Assembly (NCBI GenBank): GCA_905215655.1 | Contig: CAJMQT010000038.1 | Location: 1 to 17,456 of the forward strand | Direction: 5' to 3' | Source of the DNA: an uncultured bacterium | GTDB taxonomy: Bacteria > Bacteroidota > Bacteroidia > Bacteroidales > Bacteroidaceae | Length of the DNA stretch: 17,456 nucleotides | Shown: in pieces, positions 14,801 to 17,456 of the stretch | Layout: the number at the start of each line of letters is the position of its first letter | How positions within the stretch are numbered: the stretch's first letter is position 1 | Position numbers and translations under genes: made by a program | The notes under the pieces: model-generated | Told to the model about the DNA's origin: nothing | Seen by the model: the letters and a program-made list of their open reading frames with translations, nothing else | Database searches by the model: none

Positions 14801-15776
14801 GTACCTGCTCGACCGCAAACAGAGCATGAACGGATGTGCCGCAGAGCGCCGCGACAACTACAAGAAACAGCCTCTGGAATTCAAGTTTAACGACAACTTC
14901 ACCGGTAAACTCTCGCAATTCGGCATATCGGCAGACCGCCGTGAGCGCACGGGAGTCAAGGCGGCGATAATCCGCGAGAAAGGAACCAACGGCGAAAGAG
15001 AGATGGCTTACTCGCTGTATCTTGCCGGATTTGACGTCAAGGACGTTATGATGACCGACCTTATCACGGGTCGCGAGACGCTGGAAGACATCAATATGAT
15101 TGTCTTCTGCGGCGGTTTCTCCAACTCAGACGTGCTCGGCAGCGCCAAAGGATGGGCGGGAGCGTTCCTCTTCAACCCCAAGGCTAAGGAGGCGTTGGAC
15201 AAGTTCTATGCCCGCGAAGACACCCTCTCGCTCGGCATCTGCAACGGTTGCCAGCTCATGGTGGAGCTTGATCTGATTAATAGTAGCCCCCTCCCGACCT
15301 CCCCGAGGGGAGGAGAGAGCTGCTCATATGCCGTTGCCTCCCCTCGGGGAGGTCAGGAGGGGGCTGCCCGTATGCTCCACAACAACTCTCATAAGTTTGA
15401 GAGCAGTTTCCTCACTCTCGCCATTCCGCAGAACAAGAGCGTGATGTTCGGCTCGCTCGGAGGCAGCAAACTCGGTATCTGGGTGGCTCACGGAGAAGGC
15501 AAGTTCTCGCTGTCAGAGGCGGAAGAGAAGTACAACGTTGTGGCGAAATACAACTACTCAGGCTATCCGGGCAACCCGAACGGCTCTGATTACGACGTAG
15601 CCGGCATCTGCTCAGCCGACGGTCGCCACCTCGCAATGATGCCCCACTTGGAGCGTGCGATATTCCCCTGGCAGAACGCATGGTACCCGGCAGACCGTCG
15701 CACGGACGACATAACTCCGTGGATGGAGGCTTTCGTCAACGCAAGAAAGTGGATTGAGGCAAAATTGAAACGTTGA
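11826..15776 (+). CDS. purL: Phosphoribosylformylglycinamidine synthase, single-chain, with three in-frame repeat insertions
   Basis: PurL converts FGAR, glutamine and ATP to FGAM in the fourth step of purine synthesis, in the cytoplasm. It has 1316 residues, about 80 more than the roughly 1230-1240 I recall for Bacteroides relatives, which the three 27-residue insertions account for. Landmarks in order: G-P-R-R-E-M-I-T-P-W-S-T-N-A-V-E (N-terminal domain), I-N-S-E-H-C-R-H-K, K-A-E-T-H-N-F-P-T, G-A-A-T-G-T-G-G-E-I-R-D, then the second half with P-T-G-K-D-S-L-S-M. The C-terminal class I glutamine amidotransferase has G-I-C1139-N-G-C-Q, His1274 and Glu1276 (P-H-L-E-R), equivalent to the E. coli Cys-His-Glu triad. 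Insertions are at residues 298-324, 610-636 and 1154-1180. All core motifs are intact, so the enzyme is probably functional. The last codons (K-L-K-R-stop) lie in an octamer repeat. Confidence 0.97.
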   Translation: MILFFRTPSDSVIATQADHTLNPEEIKELCWLYGDATPIAEEQLEGYFVGPRREMITPWSTNAVEITQNMNLSGIQRIEEYFPVSSKDADHDPMLQRMYDGLNQNIFTVDHEPEPIKHVDNLEEYNEQEGLALSPEEIEYLHTIEKQLGRPLTDSEIFGFAQINSEHCRHKIFGGVFIIDGKEMESSLFNMIKKTTKENPHKILSAYKDNVAFSEGPVIEQFAPEDQSTSDYFRVKDIESVISLKAETHNFPTTVEPFNGAATGTGGEIRDRMGGGVGSWPIAGTAVYMTSYPRLDDSPLPASPRGGEEAGTQCTSPRGGREGACSCSRDWEDILPVRKWLYQTPEQILVKASNGASDFGNKFGQPLITGSVLTFEHKEGDEKYAYDKVIMLAGGVGYGTKRDCLKKEPQKGNKVVVVGGDNYRIGLGGGSVSSVDTGRYSNGIELNAVQRANPEMQKRAYNLVRALCEEDVNPVVSIHDHGSAGHVNCLSELVEECGGQIDMTKLPVGDKTLSSKEIIANESQERMGLLIDEKHIDHVRKIAERERAPLYVVGETTGDAHFSFVQGDGVKPFDLDVAQMFGHSPKTYMVDKTVERHYEDVEYDKEMNNSPHPTSPRGGVEADAQVTSPRGGQEGALDQYVGRVLQLEAVACKDWLTNKVDRSVTGKIARQQCQGEIQLPLSDCGVVALDYRGRKGIATALGHAPQAGLASPEAGSVLSVAESLTNIVWAPLEQGLDSVSLSANWMWPCRSQEGEDARLYSAVKALSDFCCAIKVNVPTGKDSLSMSQQYPDGQKIISPGTVIVSSGGEVSDVRKVVSPVVRNDAATSLYHIDFSFDEQRLGGSAFAQSLGKVGDDVPTVKNPEYFRTAFNTLQELIKDGKIIAGHDISAGGLITTLLEMCFANTKGGMTISLDGFAGDDIVKILMAENPGVVVQIADKDADAFKALMEENGLCYAMIGKPEAGSRNIKVSKGAFTHEFDIDAMRDLWYKTSYLLDRKQSMNGCAAERRDNYKKQPLEFKFNDNFTGKLSQFGISADRRERTGVKAAIIREKGTNGEREMAYSLYLAGFDVKDVMMTDLITGRETLEDINMIVFCGGFSNSDVLGSAKGWAGAFLFNPKAKEALDKFYAREDTLSLGICNGCQLMVELDLINSSPLPTSPRGGESCSYAVASPRGGQEGAARMLHNNSHKFESSFLTLAIPQNKSVMFGSLGGSKLGIWVAHGEGKFSLSEAEEKYNVVAKYNYSGYPGNPNGSDYDVAGICSADGRHLAMMPHLERAIFPWQNAWYPADRRTDDITPWMEAFVNARKWIEAKLKR
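12717..12797. repeat. 81 bp GC-rich palindromic element, in-frame in purL, copy 1
   Basis: The element runs AGC...GCT. Its 29 bp arms (12717-12745 and 12769-12797) are complementary at 27 of 29 positions, around a 23 bp loop. Each arm contains a nested CCTCCCC-GA/TC-GGGGAGG palindrome. It encodes 27 residues, with S-P-L-P-A-S-P-R-G-G at the start and S-P-R-G-G-R-E-G-A at the end. It sits between conserved M-T-S-Y-P-R-L-D and W-E-D-I-L-P-V-R-K-W segments of PurL. Confidence 0.93.
13653..13733. repeat. 81 bp GC-rich palindromic element, in-frame in purL, copy 2
   Basis: It has the same length, boundaries (AGC...GCT) and frame as copy 1. Arms at 13653-13681 and 13705-13733 match at 25 of 29 positions, the most decayed of the three. 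The encoded peptide begins S-P-H-P-T-S-P-R-G-G and ends S-P-R-G-G-Q-E-G-A. The 23 bp loop resembles that of copy 1 (shared GCAG and CACAA). It sits in a linker just before V-L-Q-L-E-A-V-A-C-K-D-W. Confidence 0.93.
15285..15365. repeat. 81 bp GC-rich palindromic element, in-frame in purL, copy 3
   Basis: Arms at 15285-15313 and 15337-15365 match at 28 of 29 positions, the best preserved of the three. Same 81 bp length and frame. The 23 bp loop differs from copies 1 and 2. The peptide begins S-P-L-P-T-S-P-R-G-G and ends S-P-R-G-G-Q-E-G-A. It lies in the glutamine amidotransferase domain, starting 15 residues after the nucleophile Cys1139. Confidence 0.93.
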
Positions 15777-15808
15777 AAAATTGAATAATAGGAACGTTGG
15801 AATTCAAT
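15761..15808. repeat. Octamer-period repeat over the purL stop codon
   Basis: The register is AAAATTGA, AACGTTGA, AAAATTGA, ATAATAGG, AACGTTGG, AATTCAAT from 15761. Units 1 and 3 are identical, and units 2 and 5 differ by one base. The purL stop codon TGA (15774-15776) is part of the second unit, so the last codons of purL are repeat sequence. Confidence 0.65.
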
Positions 15809-15835
15809 GAAATAAATTGAATGACCCGATAATTG

Positions 15836-15887
15836 AAAGGGTGAGAGAGGATATCATGCTGTCCTTTTTCACCCTTTTTACTTTTTT
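15836..15887 (+). terminator. Probable rho-independent terminator after purL
   Basis: AAAGGGTGA (15836-15844) pairs with TCACCCTTT (15869-15877), and an inner AGGA/TCCT adds to the stem. The T-rich run TTTTTACTTTTTT follows. It lies 60 bp after the purL stop codon and ahead of the CHR gene promoter. Confidence 0.8.
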
Positions 15888-15935
15888 ATTCTCAGCGTTT
15901 TCATTCTTATTCTTTCTTCTTTTCCTATTTTTCAG

Positions 15936-15943
15936 TACTTTTG
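15936..15943 (+). promoter_or_regulatory. Probable promoter -7 box for the CHR gene pair
   Basis: TACTTTTG matches TAnnTTTG. It is preceded by a T/C-rich stretch in which no clear -33 box can be chosen. The first CHR start codon follows 33 bp downstream. Confidence 0.6.
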
Positions 15944-15976
15944 CATAAGATATTAATTGTTCAAGAATAAAGTAAA

Positions 15977-16528
15977 ATGTCGAAACAAAACATATATTCA
16001 GACAGTTTCAAGACGTTTTTCAAGATAGGACTGTTCACCCTTGGCGGCGGCTACGCCATGATTCCAATCATCGAGACGGAAGTAGTTGACAAGAAACAGT
16101 GGCTCCGGCGCGAGGAATTCCTCGACATAATAGCCCTCGCCCAGAGCTGTCCCGGCGTGCTGGCGATAAACGTCAGCGTCTTTGTCGGTTACAAGTTGCG
16201 CAAGCTCCGCGGTGCTCTCTGCACCTGCCTGGGCACGGCTCTTCCGTCATTTCTCATCATTCTTGCAATCGCAATGTTCTTTCACAGCTTTGAAGACAAC
16301 AAGGTCGTTGCCGCCATCTTCCGCGGCATACGTCCCGCCGTGGTGGCTCTGATAGCCGTGCCGACGTTCAAACTCGGTCGCAGCGCCCGCATTACGTGGA
16401 CCAACTGCTGGATTCCTATTGCCGGAGCACTTGCAATCTGGGCTCTCGGCGTCTCTCCGATACTCATTATTTTGCTTGCCGCCGTTGGCGGATATGTCTA
16501 CGGCAAGTATGTCAGACCGACGGAATAG
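15977..16528 (+). CDS. Chromate transporter (CHR) family, single-domain protein 1
   Basis: This 183-residue integral membrane protein has F-K-I-G-L-F-T-L-G-G-G-Y-A-M-I-P (16-30), the CHR amphipathic/G-G-G motif. It continues with F-L-D-I-I-A-L-A-Q-S-C-P-G-V-L-A-I-N and G-I-R-P-A-V-V-A-L, both typical of the family. Short CHR proteins come as a pair of about 180-190 residues, which together correspond to the two halves of long ChrA; the second half is at 16740. The family exports chromate in some bacteria, but in anaerobic gut-type species the real substrate is uncertain. The gene has its own promoter box after the purL terminator. Confidence 0.88.
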   Translation: MSKQNIYSDSFKTFFKIGLFTLGGGYAMIPIIETEVVDKKQWLRREEFLDIIALAQSCPGVLAINVSVFVGYKLRKLRGALCTCLGTALPSFLIILAIAMFFHSFEDNKVVAAIFRGIRPAVVALIAVPTFKLGRSARITWTNCWIPIAGALAIWALGVSPILIILLAAVGGYVYGKYVRPTE

Positions 16529-16538
16529 AAGTGGGATA

Positions 16539-16732
16539 AGTCCCCTCCCGACCTCCCCGAGGGGAGGAGAAGATAGAGGGTATGGCTGATATGAGAGACT
16601 AAGACAAAATCTATTTAAACAAGAAAATAATATTTTTAAATCTTATCTGCTTGGAAACAAGCAATCAAAAGATTACCGGTTTAATAACAAAACAAATCCA
16701 ATGCCTCCCCTCGGGGAGGTCAGGAGGGGGCT
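16539..16732. repeat. Expanded 194 bp version of the GC-rich palindromic element
   Basis: The left arm at 16539-16567 (AGTCCCCTCCCGACC...) and right arm at 16704-16732 (...GGAGGGGGCT) are the same arms as in the purL copies. Here they are separated by 136 bp of AT-rich DNA instead of 23 bp. The left arm starts 10 bp after the first CHR stop codon and the right arm ends 7 bp before the second CHR start. The interior holds no ORF of note. An ATG at 16701, three bases before the right arm, is in frame with the downstream gene. Confidence 0.88.
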
Positions 16733-16739
16733 GATAATT

Positions 16740-17315
16740 ATGATATTTTTACTTCTTTTCATAACATTCTTCCAGATAGGACTGTTCGGTTTCGGCGGCG
16801 GTTACGGCATGTTGTCGCTCATTCAGGGCGAAGTGGTGCATCATTACGGCTGGCTTACAGTCTCAGAGTTTACCGATATTGTCGCGATAAGCCAGATGAC
16901 ACCAGGTCCGATAGGCATAAATTCGGCGACATACTGCGGCTATGCCGCCGTACATAACGCCGGTTACGGCTACGGAATGTCCGTTTTGGGCAGCCTGACG
17001 GCAACCTTTGCCCTCATTCTTCCTTCTCTGATACTTATGATTTTGATTGCAAAGATGTTCATGAAGTACATGAACACGCCCACCGTTCAAAGCGTTTTCT
17101 TAGGTTTGCGACCGGCTGTTGTCGGTCTGCTCGGGGCCGCCACGCTGCTGCTGATGACCCCTGAGAATTTCAGCACTCCCGAATTAAACCCTTGGCAGTT
17201 CTGGATCAGCTGTTTCCTCTTTGTCGCCACGCTTGTCGGAACATGGCATTTCAAAATCAATCCGATACGAATGATTTGCTATTGCGGCGTTGCCGGACTC
17301 ATACTTCTTTATTAA
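16740..17315 (+). CDS. Chromate transporter (CHR) family, single-domain protein 2
   Basis: The ATG at 16740 gives 191 residues starting M-I-F-L-L-L-F-I-T-F-F-Q-I-G-L-F-G-F-G-G-G-Y. This aligns with the first CHR protein's F-F-K-I-G-L-F-T-L-G-G-G-Y. Other CHR features are V-A-I-S-Q-M-T-P-G-P-I-G-I-N and F-L-G-L-R-P-A-V-V-G-L-L. An in-frame ATG at 16701 would add 13 residues encoded mostly by the palindromic repeat (M-P-P-L-G-E-V-R-R-G-L), so the later start was chosen. It is expected to work with the first CHR protein as an antiparallel pair. Such partner genes are often directly adjacent; here the repeat element separates them by 211 bp. The stop codon overlaps a heptamer repeat. Confidence 0.88.
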   Translation: MIFLLLFITFFQIGLFGFGGGYGMLSLIQGEVVHHYGWLTVSEFTDIVAISQMTPGPIGINSATYCGYAAVHNAGYGYGMSVLGSLTATFALILPSLILMILIAKMFMKYMNTPTVQSVFLGLRPAVVGLLGAATLLLMTPENFSTPELNPWQFWISCFLFVATLVGTWHFKINPIRMICYCGVAGLILLY

Positions 17316-17363
17316 GTGAAGAGTGAAAAGTGAAGAGTGAAAAGTGAAGAGTGCAGAATTCAA
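17315..17363. repeat. Heptamer array (AGTGAAG type) at the stop codon of the second CHR gene
   Basis: Seven heptamers in perfect register: AGTGAAG, AGTGAAA, AGTGAAG, AGTGAAA, AGTGAAG, AGTGCAG, AATTCAA. The first base is the last A of the TAA stop codon. The final AATTCAA is the same boundary motif as in argF' (373-379) and at 7001-7007. No inverted partner is seen before the window ends. Confidence 0.85.
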
Positions 17364-17374
17364 ATGACATATAA

Positions 17375-17417
17375 TAACGTGAGTTCGACGAAATATACTG
17401 CAGCCGAACTCACGTTA
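17375..17417. repeat. 13 bp perfect inverted repeat near the window end
   Basis: TAACGTGAGTTCG (17375-17387) and CGAACTCACGTTA (17405-17417) are perfect reverse complements with a 17 bp loop. There is no T-tract typical of a terminator on the + strand. It could be a hairpin ending the CHR transcript, another dispersed repeat, or an operator for a gene beyond the window. Confidence 0.7.
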
Positions 17418-17456
17418 ATTACTACTTTATCGTATAATATTTTAGAATGGGGAATT

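Noticed and set aside
13764..14918. Minus-strand open frame of 384 codons opposite purL
   Set aside because: PurL on the plus strand is certain, and this frame shows no family resemblance.
12717..15365. Inteins or introns as an explanation for the purL insertions
   Set aside because: The insertions are only 27 codons, with no splicing motifs or intron structure, and the frame continues through them; a translated palindromic repeat is simpler.
345..17417. CRISPR array as an explanation for the repeats
   Set aside because: Units are 7, 8 or 22 bp, or isolated palindromes; there are no direct repeats of about 30 bp with unique spacers and no cas genes.

Overview
The window looks like chromosomal DNA from a Bacteroidota, most likely a Prevotella-like member of the Bacteroidales. 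The evidence is a Bacteroidales-type N-succinylornithine carbamoyltransferase (argF'), a single-chain PurL of the Bacteroides type, several TAnnTTTG promoter boxes, weak Shine-Dalgarno signals and a DUF6080-like membrane protein. This assignment rests on remembered family features; no database search was possible. All eleven recognisable genes lie on the + strand. No tRNA, rRNA, CRISPR array, transposase or phage gene was seen.

Layout: 1-965 is the 3' part of argF' (arginine synthesis). 1140-2969 is a membrane-anchored phosphoethanolamine-transferase-like enzyme. 3022-11279 is a co-directional run of envelope or glycan genes: two acyltransferase-3 family proteins, a UbiA-family enzyme of the decaprenyl-phosphate phosphoribosyltransferase type, an HAD-IB phosphatase, a polytopic GT-C-like membrane protein, a GT2 glycosyltransferase, and a DUF2156 (phosphatidylglycerol lysyltransferase-like) plus GNAT fusion. 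The UbiA/HAD/membrane-protein trio suggests a polyprenyl-phosphate-pentose donor and a membrane transferase that uses it; this is inference. 11826-15776 is purL (purine synthesis) with its own promoter. 15977-17315 is a pair of single-domain chromate-transporter (CHR) proteins.

The most striking content is the repeats. (1) A GC-rich palindromic element of exactly 81 bp occurs three times inside purL, always in the same reading frame, adding 27 codons each time (S-P-x-P-x-S-P-R-G-G ... S-P-R-G-G-x-E-G-A). A longer 194 bp version separates the two CHR genes. (2) A different palindromic element, built from heptamers of the AGTGAAG type, is inserted in frame in argF'; relatives lie in several intergenic gaps. 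(3) Two unrelated-looking but perfect 37 bp inverted repeats follow argF' and the DUF2156-GNAT gene. (4) Two intergenic arrays each hold four AAAAG-N5-CTTTT palindromes at an exact 22 bp period. (5) Octamer-period repeats occur in three gaps. Many of these begin at or within a few bases of a stop codon, so stop-proximal DNA seems to be a preferred location, with four elements also translated as parts of housekeeping enzymes. The in-frame elements resemble in principle the Rickettsia palindromic elements, although the sequence family is different.
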